A stretch of DNA of 7,576 bases from NCBI GenBank assembly GCA_015232165.1, contig JADGAE010000083.1:1-7576 (forward strand), read 5' to 3'. The stretch comes from Nitrospirota bacterium (GTDB taxonomy: Bacteria; Nitrospirota; Thermodesulfovibrionia; Thermodesulfovibrionales; Magnetobacteriaceae). The position numbers were made by a program, and so were the translations under genes. Below are positions 1 to 7,307 of this stretch, piece by piece (the first letter of the stretch is position 1; every line of letters begins with the position of its first letter). Below the pieces are notes generated by a model. It did not search any database and was not told the DNA's origin. It saw only the letters and a list, made by a program, of their open reading frames with translations.

Positions 1-75
1 ACGGAGCATAAATGTTTAGAACATTAGGGTTAAGAATAATGGGGTCAAGGGGACCAGTCCCCTTGACCCCTTTTT
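1..75. repeat. Left copy of an intergenic palindromic repeat
   Basis: Positions 41-54 (GGGGTCAAGGGGAC) and 57-70 are perfect inverted repeats around a 2-base centre. The 17 bases ATAATGGGGTCAAGGGG (36-52) recur exactly and in the same orientation at 7539-7555. Smaller shared words extend the similarity: TTTAGAAC at 15-22 and 7479-7486, each followed shortly by a GGGT, and GCATAAAT at 6-13 and 7497-7504, although their order differs between copies. This is what the sequence shows. That it belongs to a genome-wide family (REP/MITE-like, possibly mobilised by an IS200-type or REP-associated transposase) is inference, since no transposase gene is in the window. Confidence 0.7.
41..75 (+). terminator. 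Terminator-like hairpin with T-tract
   Basis: A perfect 14-bp GC-rich stem (41-54 with 57-70) is followed at once by five T residues (71-75), the shape of a Rho-independent terminator reading rightwards. A 2-base loop is sterically tight, so the top base pairs probably open. It could end a gene lying left of the window and insulate the downstream promoter. The structure is also the core of the dispersed repeat, so terminator function may be incidental. Confidence 0.45.
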
Positions 76-133
76 GCGCAGGCCTGAGCTTCTAAACGAT
101 TACCATGCTTTTTTAATGAGGATACTCGAAATT

Positions 134-142
134 TGCTATAAT
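134..142 (+). promoter_or_regulatory. Extended -10 promoter for the small gene and pilY1
   Basis: A perfect TATAAT lies at 137-142, preceded by TGC at 134-136, which gives an extended -10 element. No good TTGACA-like -35 box is seen 16-18 bases upstream (the best is TTAATG at 113-118), which fits extended -10 promoters that depend less on the -35. Transcription would start near 149-150, leaving a leader of about 115 bases before the start at 265. This is the only strong housekeeping-type promoter seen ahead of the two rightward genes. Confidence 0.6.
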
Positions 143-248
143 ACGTAACTTCGCGACAAAAAAACCACTTAACTTTCACGATTTATTCACACAGGTATGT
201 CTATGATATAAGCATGGAAAGAGATCGTAGACAAGCACAATTAATAGC

Positions 249-255
249 AAGGAGG
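249..255 (+). promoter_or_regulatory. Ribosome binding site that fixes the start at 265
   Basis: AAGGAGG lies nine bases before the ATG at 265, an essentially ideal Shine-Dalgarno sequence. An in-frame ATG at 214 would place this site inside the coding region and would add a charged 17-residue N-terminus ahead of a standard signal peptide, so 265 is the supported start. Confidence 0.85.
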
Positions 256-264
256 AATATACCG

Positions 265-603
265 ATGAGGAAGATATTGTTATTGACCGCGGCCATTGTC
301 ATGGTAATGACTGTTAATGGTGTGTATGCCGGTGGTGGATTTAAAAAGAACGCTTATTCCGGTAACCCGGGAGCAAAGACACAATCGCATCAGGAGAGAG
401 ACCTGTCAGGCTTTGTTAGTGAGGTGTCTTACCCGTATATAGTGATAGGAGAGACGGATTTCAATGTCGATAAGGCTGTGTTTAAAACGATGAATGACAC
501 GCCTGCCTCTATCTCCGACATAACAAAAGGCAAGAAGGTGAAGCTCGTGATTGACGCATCGGGGATTGTTACCAATGTGTTTCTATATGAAGATCAACAA
601 TAA
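265..603 (+). CDS. Small exported protein of unknown function upstream of pilY1
   Basis: A 112-residue protein I do not recognise as a named family. Residues 1-22 form a classic Sec signal peptide: MRK, a hydrophobic stretch, then VYA before the likely cleavage site. Residues 23-45 are glycine-, lysine- and glutamine-rich and probably disordered. Residues 46-109 alternate hydrophobic and polar residues in likely beta strands (GFVSEV, YIVIGE, KVKLVID, VTNVFLYE). The pattern of a strand, a short hydrophobic repeat, then 'KGKKVKLVID..G.V' resembles small OB- or SH3-like barrels such as DUF5666-type periplasmic domains, but this is only resemblance. There is no lipobox cysteine, and the mature protein has no cysteine at all. 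The stop is 31 bases before pilY1, with no obvious promoter or terminator between, so the two are probably cotranscribed. A role in export, folding or surface display of the pilus-tip protein is inferred from position only. Confidence 0.78.
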   Translation: MRKILLLTAAIVMVMTVNGVYAGGGFKKNAYSGNPGAKTQSHQERDLSGFVSEVSYPYIVIGETDFNVDKAVFKTMNDTPASISDITKGKKVKLVIDASGIVTNVFLYEDQQ

Positions 604-621
604 ACAATGTGGATATAAGAC

Positions 622-627
622 GGGAGG
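622..627 (+). promoter_or_regulatory. Ribosome binding site of pilY1
   Basis: GGGAGG sits seven bases before the ATG at 635. It supports that start, which places a complete signal peptide at the N-terminus, and it indicates independent translation initiation on a shared transcript. Confidence 0.8.
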
Positions 628-634
628 ATAAAAG

Positions 635-3600
635 ATGATACGGTATTCTGTATATGGAAGTTTAAGGCATAACATAGCTACCAAGGCGCTATGGCTCGGG
701 GTCCTATTGATAATCGGCATTGCTTTTCCTTCTACAAGTGAGGCCAAGAAGTGGCTGACGGTAAGCAAGTCGCCAACGGCAGGCGGTACGGTGACAAGTT
801 CGGATGGCTACATCGACTGTGGCCCTGATTGCAGTCATCACTATAATAATTACGCTGACGTAACACTAACCGCAACTCCGGCTGCCGGATACGTCTTTGT
901 CAACTGGACATCAACAACCGGGGCATGTTCAGGGACTTCACTCACATGTTCCTTTAACATGAGTAATCATGCCCAGAATGCCACGGCCAACTTTGCACTG
1001 GCTGCAACGCCAACTCCGTCGCCAACGCCCACACCAACAGTTAGTCCCACGCCCACACCCACTCCAACACCTACGCCCACGGCGACGCCAACATACACGT
1101 CGCCCTCTAACATTGCGACTTATTGCTCTACACCGCCGTTTGTTACGGGCAACTTTCCACCCAATATAATGATTATCCTCGACAACTCTGGCAGTATGCG
1201 TACCAATCCCGCTTACCCTGATGGCGGCGGCTCAAACGACTGTTCAAGCTCAACCACCCCATGCACGGGTTTTGACCCCAATAACCAATACTATGGAATG
1301 TTTGACCCTGCTTATTGGTACAGCTACACGGGTGGTGGCACATCCACCGCCGGTTGTTGTGTCAATGACAAGTTCTCGCCAACTGCCCTGAAGACCTCTC
1401 GGGCAAAGACAGCGGCAGAGTGGGACGGCAACTTCCTGAACTGGTTGACGATGAAGAGGGTCGATGTGGCAAAGCTGGTCCTCACCGGCGGGAAGGTCAT
1501 GACGACCGCGTCACATGCCGGTTACACCGCCGAACCTTCAGGGTACGCGAGGGTCTATGCCGATGACGGTAGCACAGACTTCTATAAAAACATCTGTTAT
1601 CCCGCAAGTTATACCTCACTGAGCGATACCGGGCATGATTGTAATCTTGCCATTAGCGCTCCAACATTAAACACCCCCACTAATGCAAGCGGAGGCAGTC
1701 TCACCGCAAGCACTACCTACTACTATAAGGTATCCGCATGTGATGCCGGAGGTTGTAGCGTTGCTTCAAACGAAAGGTCAAAGGCTACAACCAGTTCAAA
1801 TAAAAAGATAAACCTTTCATGGAGCAGTGTCAGCGGGGCAACCGCTTATAGAATATGGCGCGGTACAAGCGCCGGCGGTGAAAACAAATACTGTGACGTC
1901 AGCTCCTCAAGCACGTCATATACTGATGACGGCTCCTGCTTCAGTACCACCGGCACACCTCCAACACCAATAACCTTAAGGGTTGACGGCACCAGTGGAG
2001 GTTATACAACGATACCCTATTTCTACGACAATGCAAGTACCACTTTTAAGTGGAGGACACAGGCAAAGGTTGTCACCCCTACAGGCGTCATACAGGAGAT
2101 TGGCAATAAAGCAAGATTTGGCCTTACATATTACGACTCTACCTATGAGGGCGGACAGGTACAGATAAATATAGCCAACAATAACTACGCAACCGTTGTC
2201 GATACAATAACTCAAATGGTGCCTGGTGGTTATACGCCCCTTGCTGAGACCCTGTGGTCCGTGGTTGGATACTTTGCCCAGACGGCCTCAAATGTGGGTG
2301 GCGCCTATGGCTCAGGTAACGGAGGCACGGGACCACAGTATAATAGCGGTGATTATACAATAAGCGCCGCCGCTGACCCCTACAATGGCTTTATCGATGC
2401 AACGGGGGCCTCCGTCTATGCCCCGTGTGCCCAGAGCTATGTGTTGTTGATAACGGATGGCCTGCCTACCAGAGACGGCAACATTCCTTCGACACTGACC
2501 GATTATGTAAGAGGCAAGACGAGCTACAACTGCGAACCTTACGCTACGTCGTCATCGTCGTCGTCAACGTGCGGTGGGGCCGCAGGTAGTGAGTGTGGCT
2601 GTCTTGCGGCGGGTCCTTTTGCAGCCTCTATAGTTGATTATGACGCCTCCGGCGCCAAGGGCGGTCTTGAGGATGTGGCTTATTACATGCACACCGATGA
2701 CATAAGAAGCGATCTGACCGGTACTCAGTCGATGAACCTGTATACGGTCTTTGCCTTTGGAACCAACGCGACCCTCCTGAAATATGCGGCCATTAATGGC
2801 AGCTTTGCCTATAGCTCTACCCACACAAGCCCCGACACAACAGCGCCGTACTCGGACTGGACCAGTGACACGGTCAATCATACCCCCGATAACTACTTTG
2901 ATGCCTCCGATGGCTACTCCTTACAGGCATCCATGAGGACGATACTACAGACCATCGTAAAACGAGCAGCGTCAGGGACGGCGGCCTCCGTCCTGGGTGA
3001 AAAGTCACGGGCCGGTTCAACCGTCTTACAGGCGGTGTTCTATCCAAGCAAGGACTTTGACATCGCAATACCACTGAGTACCACCACACTGTCGTGGCTT
3101 GGCTATCTCAACAACCTCTGGTACTACGAAGACTACAACAATAACATTGCCAACATGCGAGAGGAGACTACGCACGACAATCTCCTGAACCTGCAGACCG
3201 ATAATATTGTCAGCTTTGATTTCGTTGGCACTAACCTGGTTGTTCGTAACTGGACGGATACGGATGGAGACGGGGTGGCTAACACCCAGCTTACAGACAA
3301 GCTGCTTGACGATGTAGAAATGGTATGGGAGTCTGGAAAGATACTCTTTAAGAGGATCACTGCACGAAAGATATTTGTCAATGACAGTGGTACTTCTTAT
3401 CCCAAGGCACCCGCTGTTGCCTCTTGCGGCAGTAACAACCTGGTGGCCTTTTCAACGGCCAACAAGTCCTGTTTTGGCAGTTACCTCGGGACAGACCTAA
3501 ACAACGACGGCATTGTAAACACCGCTGATAACACTCAGGCAGACAGGCTCATCAACTATATGATTGGCACCGACTACACGGAATATAGAAAGAGAACACT

Positions 3601-5248
3601 ACCGTTGACAAACCCCGTCGATTCTTCAATAACAGGTGCATGGAAATTTGGGGATATCATATACTCAACCCCACAGATACTAAAGTATGACAACATTTAC
3701 AGTGATTACAGTGTTGTCTATGTGGGTGCAAACGACGGTATGCTGCATGCCTTTAAGGTTGGTAAACTAGACTCCACCGGCCTCTCCGGTACCAATAAAG
3801 CTCAAATCACGGTTGGCTCAAAAGACAGCATTGTCCTGGGGGATGAGATGTGGTCGTTTATTCCTAAGAACGCCCTCCCGTATTTGAGGTTTTATGCCGA
3901 CCCCAATTACTGTCATAACTACACCGTAGACCTCAGTCCATACCTTTACAGCTATGGCAGTAATCGGCTCCTTATAGGCGGCATGAGGCTTGGCGGGGGG
4001 TGCGGAGGGACATCGACCCTCAATCCGCCCACGGATACGTGCAGTAACCCCAATTTATCCACGTGTATAGGGATGTCCTCGTACTTTGCCCTCAACGTCA
4101 AGGACCCAAAGAATCCCAAACTGTTGTGGGAGTTTACCGATCCGGAACTGAAGTTCACCTTTTCAGGCCCGGCGGTTGTAAACTATGCCAACACCAGATT
4201 TGTGATCTTCTTGTCCGGCCCCAATGATTATCAAGGCAACTCCAACCAGAACCTCAAGGTGTTTGTCTTAAAGCTCAATGCAGATGACACCATTAATACG
4301 GTTTACACCAAGGATATGGGTGCCTCTTATGCCAACAGCTTTGGAGGTCGATTGTTCACAAAGGGGCTTGACATGAACGAGGACGGCAATACTGATTTTG
4401 TCTTCTTTGGCTATTCAAAGTACATCAACACGGTATCCACGTATCCTCAATGGGGTGGAGGCGTCTTCAAGATATACATAAACGGTACCAACCCCAATCT
4501 TTGGGTGTATAACGAATATGTCACCTTTGCAAATACAAACGGTTTTCCAATCACATCAAAGGTCACTTTTGACAAGTGCTTTGATAATTTCTATCTGTAT
4601 TTCACCTCCGGCAGATACTTTACATCAAACGAGCTTTACAACACGAGTACCGGGCCGGTGACAAACAAACCCGATATAGTGGCTGGTGTTCCGTTTATGT
4701 GTAACTATCTAAACACTTGCAGCCCCGCCGGAATTAACATCCCGTCTATAAGCATTGGCTCACAATCAACCTCCGGGTCCGCGACGACCTCCGGCAGCGT
4801 GTGCTACAACCTTGCAAACCACAACTACGCAAATGCGGCCTGGTACGTGGCCCTCGACCCGATAGCGTCACCTTATTACATGGAACGCGGCATAACCGAT
4901 CCCGTAACCACGGGGGCAAACTATGTGATGTTTGTAACCGCAAAGCCGTCCTCTGATGTATGCTCGTATTCAGGCAGCTCGCGTATGTGGGGATTTAACT
5001 GCGCAACTGGCGGGATGGTAAACGGCACTGCGTGTGCCGGCAAAACGGTCAATACATCGGTGGTTCAAGGGACGTTGCTGATGCAGCTATCTACGGCGGC
5101 AATTAATCAGGTCAACCTGAAAAATACCTTTACGGGTGCCGGAGCCGTGCAGAAGACCGGTTTCAGCGCGGGTATGCCGCCCCCTAATCCGCCGCCGATT
5201 ACACCATCCAGCACCGGCAGCAAGATGATTCATTGGTTGGACAGGTAA
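635..5248 (+). CDS. pilY1: PilY1-type pilus-tip adhesin with VWA domain and C-terminal beta-propeller
   Basis: A 1537-residue secreted protein of the PilY1/PilC family, which caps type IV pili and acts in pilus biogenesis, adhesion and surface sensing. Order: signal peptide 1-37 (SEA before KK); InlB-like repeat about 40-121 with cysteines 62, 66, 98 and 105; Thr-Pro linker 125-153; VWA domain from about 175, with metal-site motif DNSGS (D183, S185, S187), PilY1-style WDGNFLNW (263-270), GGYTPLAE (T534) and ITDG (D608). A fibronectin-III-like module (about 342-447) interrupts the VWA domain. Calcium-loop-like motifs start at D875, D954 and D1246; the last lies in the C-terminal beta-propeller (about 1003-1330), matching the position type of the known PilY1 calcium site. 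A cysteine-containing C-terminal region follows, then a proline tail (1515-1524) and KMIHWLDR, a typical PilY1 ending. Length is at the large end for the family. No RGD motif is seen. The frame is intact, with no stop or frameshift. Family assignment is firm; the ligand is unknown. Confidence 0.94.
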   Translation: MIRYSVYGSLRHNIATKALWLGVLLIIGIAFPSTSEAKKWLTVSKSPTAGGTVTSSDGYIDCGPDCSHHYNNYADVTLTATPAAGYVFVNWTSTTGACSGTSLTCSFNMSNHAQNATANFALAATPTPSPTPTPTVSPTPTPTPTPTPTATPTYTSPSNIATYCSTPPFVTGNFPPNIMIILDNSGSMRTNPAYPDGGGSNDCSSSTTPCTGFDPNNQYYGMFDPAYWYSYTGGGTSTAGCCVNDKFSPTALKTSRAKTAAEWDGNFLNWLTMKRVDVAKLVLTGGKVMTTASHAGYTAEPSGYARVYADDGSTDFYKNICYPASYTSLSDTGHDCNLAISAPTLNTPTNASGGSLTASTTYYYKVSACDAGGCSVASNERSKATTSSNKKINLSWSSVSGATAYRIWRGTSAGGENKYCDVSSSSTSYTDDGSCFSTTGTPPTPITLRVDGTSGGYTTIPYFYDNASTTFKWRTQAKVVTPTGVIQEIGNKARFGLTYYDSTYEGGQVQINIANNNYATVVDTITQMVPGGYTPLAETLWSVVGYFAQTASNVGGAYGSGNGGTGPQYNSGDYTISAAADPYNGFIDATGASVYAPCAQSYVLLITDGLPTRDGNIPSTLTDYVRGKTSYNCEPYATSSSSSSTCGGAAGSECGCLAAGPFAASIVDYDASGAKGGLEDVAYYMHTDDIRSDLTGTQSMNLYTVFAFGTNATLLKYAAINGSFAYSSTHTSPDTTAPYSDWTSDTVNHTPDNYFDASDGYSLQASMRTILQTIVKRAASGTAASVLGEKSRAGSTVLQAVFYPSKDFDIAIPLSTTTLSWLGYLNNLWYYEDYNNNIANMREETTHDNLLNLQTDNIVSFDFVGTNLVVRNWTDTDGDGVANTQLTDKLLDDVEMVWESGKILFKRITARKIFVNDSGTSYPKAPAVASCGSNNLVAFSTANKSCFGSYLGTDLNNDGIVNTADNTQADRLINYMIGTDYTEYRKRTLPLTNPVDSSITGAWKFGDIIYSTPQILKYDNIYSDYSVVYVGANDGMLHAFKVGKLDSTGLSGTNKAQITVGSKDSIVLGDEMWSFIPKNALPYLRFYADPNYCHNYTVDLSPYLYSYGSNRLLIGGMRLGGGCGGTSTLNPPTDTCSNPNLSTCIGMSSYFALNVKDPKNPKLLWEFTDPELKFTFSGPAVVNYANTRFVIFLSGPNDYQGNSNQNLKVFVLKLNADDTINTVYTKDMGASYANSFGGRLFTKGLDMNEDGNTDFVFFGYSKYINTVSTYPQWGGGVFKIYINGTNPNLWVYNEYVTFANTNGFPITSKVTFDKCFDNFYLYFTSGRYFTSNELYNTSTGPVTNKPDIVAGVPFMCNYLNTCSPAGINIPSISIGSQSTSGSATTSGSVCYNLANHNYANAAWYVALDPIASPYYMERGITDPVTTGANYVMFVTAKPSSDVCSYSGSSRMWGFNCATGGMVNGTACAGKTVNTSVVQGTLLMQLSTAAINQVNLKNTFTGAGAVQKTGFSAGMPPPNPPPITPSSTGSKMIHWLDR
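1007..1093 (+). repeat. Thr-Pro coding repeat in pilY1
   Basis: In-frame run of alternating ACN and CCN codons encoding residues 125-153, almost entirely Thr-Pro, with single interruptions (Ser131, the Val-Ser at 136-137 and Ala150). The 11-mer ACGCCCACACC occurs at 1025 and again at 1049, a 24-base (8-codon) period. It separates the N-terminal InlB-like domain from the VWA domain and probably forms a stiff, extended, possibly glycosylated spacer. Unit gain or loss would keep the reading frame. Confidence 0.85.
1658..1975 (+). other. Fibronectin-III-like module inserted in the VWA domain
   Basis: Residues about 342-447 of PilY1. Visible signatures are GGSLTASTTYYYKVSA, then SVASNERSKAT, then INLSWSSVSGATAYRIWRG, then a TSYTDDG strand. 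This order (Gly-Gly-Ser-Leu, Tyr-Tyr-Lys-Val, Ser-Asn-Glu, Leu-Ser-Trp, Gly-Ala-x-x-Tyr-Arg-Ile) is common in FN3-like modules of bacterial surface and phage structural proteins. It lies between the DNSGS strand (183) and the GGYTPLAE loop (531-538), so the VWA fold is split. Four cysteines (369, 374, 420, 435) could stabilise it by disulfides. Boundaries are approximate. Confidence 0.65.
2549..2566 (+). repeat. Six-serine trinucleotide tract in pilY1
   Basis: Codons TCG TCA TCG TCG TCG TCA encode Ser639-644, in a loop shortly after the ITDG strand of the VWA domain. A short near-perfect trinucleotide repeat that can change length by slippage without a frameshift. Confidence 0.7.
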
Positions 5249-5328
5249 CAAGAAAGGCTAAAAACCCTACTCCCCTCCCATAAAGGGAGGGGGATACCCC
5301 ATGTATCTTAAGAAAAAGCCGTTTTGTA
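5249..5328. terminator. Convergent spacer with GC-rich hairpin
   Basis: The 80 bases between the pilY1 and nadE stops contain an 8-bp stem, CCCCTCCC (5272-5279) with GGGAGGGG (5285-5292), and an ATAAA loop. Read on the minus strand, five Ts (complement of 5260-5264) follow the stem after a 7-base gap, so it may terminate nadE. Reading rightwards there is no T-tract after the stem. A shared or inefficient terminator is plausible. The GGGG (5290-5293) can alternatively pair with CCCC (5297-5300). Confidence 0.45.
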
Positions 5329-7065
5329 TCAGTATCCCCTGTATCCGTTGGTTATGGGGAAGCGCCTGTCCTTGCCGAAGGCCCTGGCGGTGATCTTGAT
5401 TCCGGGCGGGGACTGTCGGCGTTTGTACTCGCTGTTGTCCACCATCTTCAGGACGCCTTTTGTGGTTTTGTCATCGTTGCCAAGGTTGAGTATCTCCTCG
5501 TAGCTCATCTCTTTTTCTATGTATGCGGCAAGGATCGGGTCCAGTTGCTCATAAGGCGGCAGGGAATCGGTGTCCTTTTGTGACTGTCTGAGTTCGGCGG
5601 TGGGTTCCTTGACCAACACCCTCGGGGGTATTATCGGTTGAGGGGAGGCGGCGTTTTTCCAGCGACAGAGCTCGTAGACCAACGTCTTGGGGACATCCTT
5701 GATGACGGCAAATCCTCCGGCCATATCCCCATAGAGCGTGGCATATCCCACGGACATCTCCGACTTGTTACCCGTTGTCAACACCAGGGCACCAAACTTG
5801 TTGGATATTGCCATGAGTATATTGCCCCGGATGCGCGCCTGAAGGTTTTCCTCCGTGGCGTCAACGGCCCTGCCTTCAAAAAACGGCCCCAGCTCCTTGA
5901 GATAGACTGCAAAGATGTCGGTGATGGCAATCTCAATCACCTTGATATCCAGATTTGCCGCCAGTTGTCGGACGTCTTGTCGCGATTCCTCGGATGTGTA
6001 GGGCGACGGCATAAACACTCCGGTTACGTTTTCCTTGCCGATGGCGTCAACGGCCAGCATGGCAACGATTGACGAGTCTATCCCGCCACTGAGACCAATC
6101 AACACGGAGTTGAAACCGTTCTTGTTGACATAATCGCTTATGCCAAGCCTCAGAGCGGAGTATACCTCCTCCTGAATGCATGCCGCCATAAAGGGAGCGT
6201 GGTACACCACCTGCAAAGGGGGCTTGCTTGAGTCCCTCTTGTCGCAGACAAAGACACGCTTGATGTCGCAGTTGTCCGGCACCTGATGCCTGTTACGTCG
6301 TCGCGGGTCCTGCAGACGTGCCAGAAACACGCCCTCGATGTCGAGGTCTATGACGACAAGAGCCTCGGCAAACTGCGCACCCCTGACGATGACCTCTCCC
6401 GTTGGTCCAATGACAAGGCTGTTGCCGTCAAAGACAAGTTCGTCCTGCCCGCCAACGGTATTGACGTATGCCAGCATCATGATGTTGTCGGAGGCCCGCG
6501 CACAGAGCATCGTCTCCCGGAAGCTGGTCTTGTTTATGGTATATGGTGAGGCGTTGATGTTTATTATAAGCTCCGCGCCATAGAGCCCCTGTCTGTGGGC
6601 AGGGCCGTCGGGATACCATATGTCTTCACAGATGTTGACCCCTACGAGGGTGTTGCAGATATCATAAACGGGCAGTTTCGTGCCCGCCTTAAAGTAGCGA
6701 AATTCATCAAAGACCCCGTAGTTAGGCAGAAACACCTTGTGGTATACGTCAACAATCCCTCCGTTATAGAGCATCGCGCAGGCGTTGTATATGTCGTCCT
6801 GCATGTCCACAAAGCCGACGATGGCGGCTATGCCTTGCGTCTTCTTTCTTATCTCCTGCAGGATGTTGAGATTGTCCCTTATGAACCGGGGCTTTAGCAG
6901 CAGGTCCTCCGGGGGATAACCGGTTATGCACATCTCGGGAAAGGCGACAATATCCGCGCCAAGGTCCGCGGCCATGACCATGTAGTTGATTATCTTGTCT
7001 TTATTGCCGCCAAGGTCTCCCACGGTTGGGTTTATCTGGGCCATCGCCAGTCTCAATGTCTTCAT
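5329..7065 (-). CDS. nadE: Glutamine-dependent NAD+ synthetase
   Basis: A 578-residue cytoplasmic enzyme that makes NAD+ from deamido-NAD+ and ATP, using ammonia released from glutamine. It is the last step shared by de novo and Preiss-Handler NAD synthesis. Residues about 4-245 are the nitrilase-type glutaminase domain, with the expected triad E44 (in FPEMCITGYPPEDLL), K110 (HKVFLPNYGVFDE) and C146 (NICEDIW). Residues about 295-560 are the synthetase domain, with the ATP pyrophosphatase P-loop LSGGIDSS (325-332), TGNKSEMSVGYATLYGD (431-447) and KEPTAELRQSQKDTDSLPP (486-504). Length and motif order are those of the intact two-domain form, with no missing key residue. The ATG at 7065 gives the usual start a few residues before AQINPTVGD. 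Its ribosome site is weak (AGAGGA, complement of 7080-7085, 14 bases away). It converges with pilY1 and shows no functional link to it. Confidence 0.98.
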   Translation of the reverse strand: MKTLRLAMAQINPTVGDLGGNKDKIINYMVMAADLGADIVAFPEMCITGYPPEDLLLKPRFIRDNLNILQEIRKKTQGIAAIVGFVDMQDDIYNACAMLYNGGIVDVYHKVFLPNYGVFDEFRYFKAGTKLPVYDICNTLVGVNICEDIWYPDGPAHRQGLYGAELIININASPYTINKTSFRETMLCARASDNIMMLAYVNTVGGQDELVFDGNSLVIGPTGEVIVRGAQFAEALVVIDLDIEGVFLARLQDPRRRNRHQVPDNCDIKRVFVCDKRDSSKPPLQVVYHAPFMAACIQEEVYSALRLGISDYVNKNGFNSVLIGLSGGIDSSIVAMLAVDAIGKENVTGVFMPSPYTSEESRQDVRQLAANLDIKVIEIAITDIFAVYLKELGPFFEGRAVDATEENLQARIRGNILMAISNKFGALVLTTGNKSEMSVGYATLYGDMAGGFAVIKDVPKTLVYELCRWKNAASPQPIIPPRVLVKEPTAELRQSQKDTDSLPPYEQLDPILAAYIEKEMSYEEILNLGNDDKTTKGVLKMVDNSEYKRRQSPPGIKITARAFGKDRRFPITNGYRGY

Positions 7066-7237
7066 AGCGGTTTAATGTATCCTCTAAAAAAAAACACGAT
7101 AAATGTCCTTCCATTAACTATCATGAAAAGTCTAATTTTTCCTGTACCGATTTTACTATTTCGGCCTTTTTGTATGCCGATACCGGAAGTGACTCAGGTT
7201 GTGGCCGTTTACCGGCAAACAAATCCTAAATGTTGAC

Positions 7238-7262
7238 TTCTCAGGTATATGCTCCCTGAGAA
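7238..7262. repeat. 8-bp inverted repeat in the putative nadE leader
   Basis: TTCTCAGG (7238-7245) pairs perfectly with CCTGAGAA (7255-7262) around a 9-base loop. If nadE is transcribed from near 7301 this would be a hairpin in its 5' leader; it could equally be an operator for a dimeric regulator. No T-tract follows on either strand. Confidence 0.4.
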
Positions 7263-7307
7263 TATTCAGGTTGTCACCATAATAAAGAATATTTTCCATA
7301 CTGACTG

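Noticed and set aside
114..137. Sigma-54 promoter ahead of the pilus gene
   Set aside because: The GG at 120-121 and GC at 135-136 are separated by 13 bases rather than 10, so the -24/-12 spacing is wrong.
214..264. Upstream ATG giving a 129-residue form of the small protein
   Set aside because: It adds a charged stretch before a normal signal peptide, has no ribosome site, and would bury the ideal AAGGAGG at 249-255 inside the coding region.
150..264. Possible riboswitch (for example cyclic di-GMP) in the leader of the small gene
   Set aside because: I looked for the conserved core and paired stems of known classes and found neither; the leader is AT-rich with no strong hairpin.
583..768. 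Leftward 61-residue open frame over the pilY1 start
   Set aside because: It overlaps the pilY1 ribosome site and signal peptide on the opposite strand and has no initiation signal of its own.
1007..1093. Possible CRISPR or tandem array because of repeated short words
   Set aside because: The repetition is codon-level Thr-Pro coding with no spacers or palindromic repeat units.
969..1169. Arg/His/Leu-rich open frame inside pilY1
   Set aside because: Out-of-frame reading of the Thr-Pro repeat; its composition is a by-product of the repeated codons.
635..5248. Integrin-binding RGD motif as in some PilY1 proteins
   Set aside because: No RGD tripeptide is visible in the translated protein.
5638..6072. 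144-residue rightward open frame opposite nadE
   Set aside because: It is antisense to conserved nadE motifs, has no ribosome site or recognisable product, and its openness follows from nadE codon usage.
6595..6897. 100-residue rightward open frame opposite the glutaminase domain
   Set aside because: Antisense to the segment around the catalytic Cys146 and Lys110 codons; no signal of independent coding.
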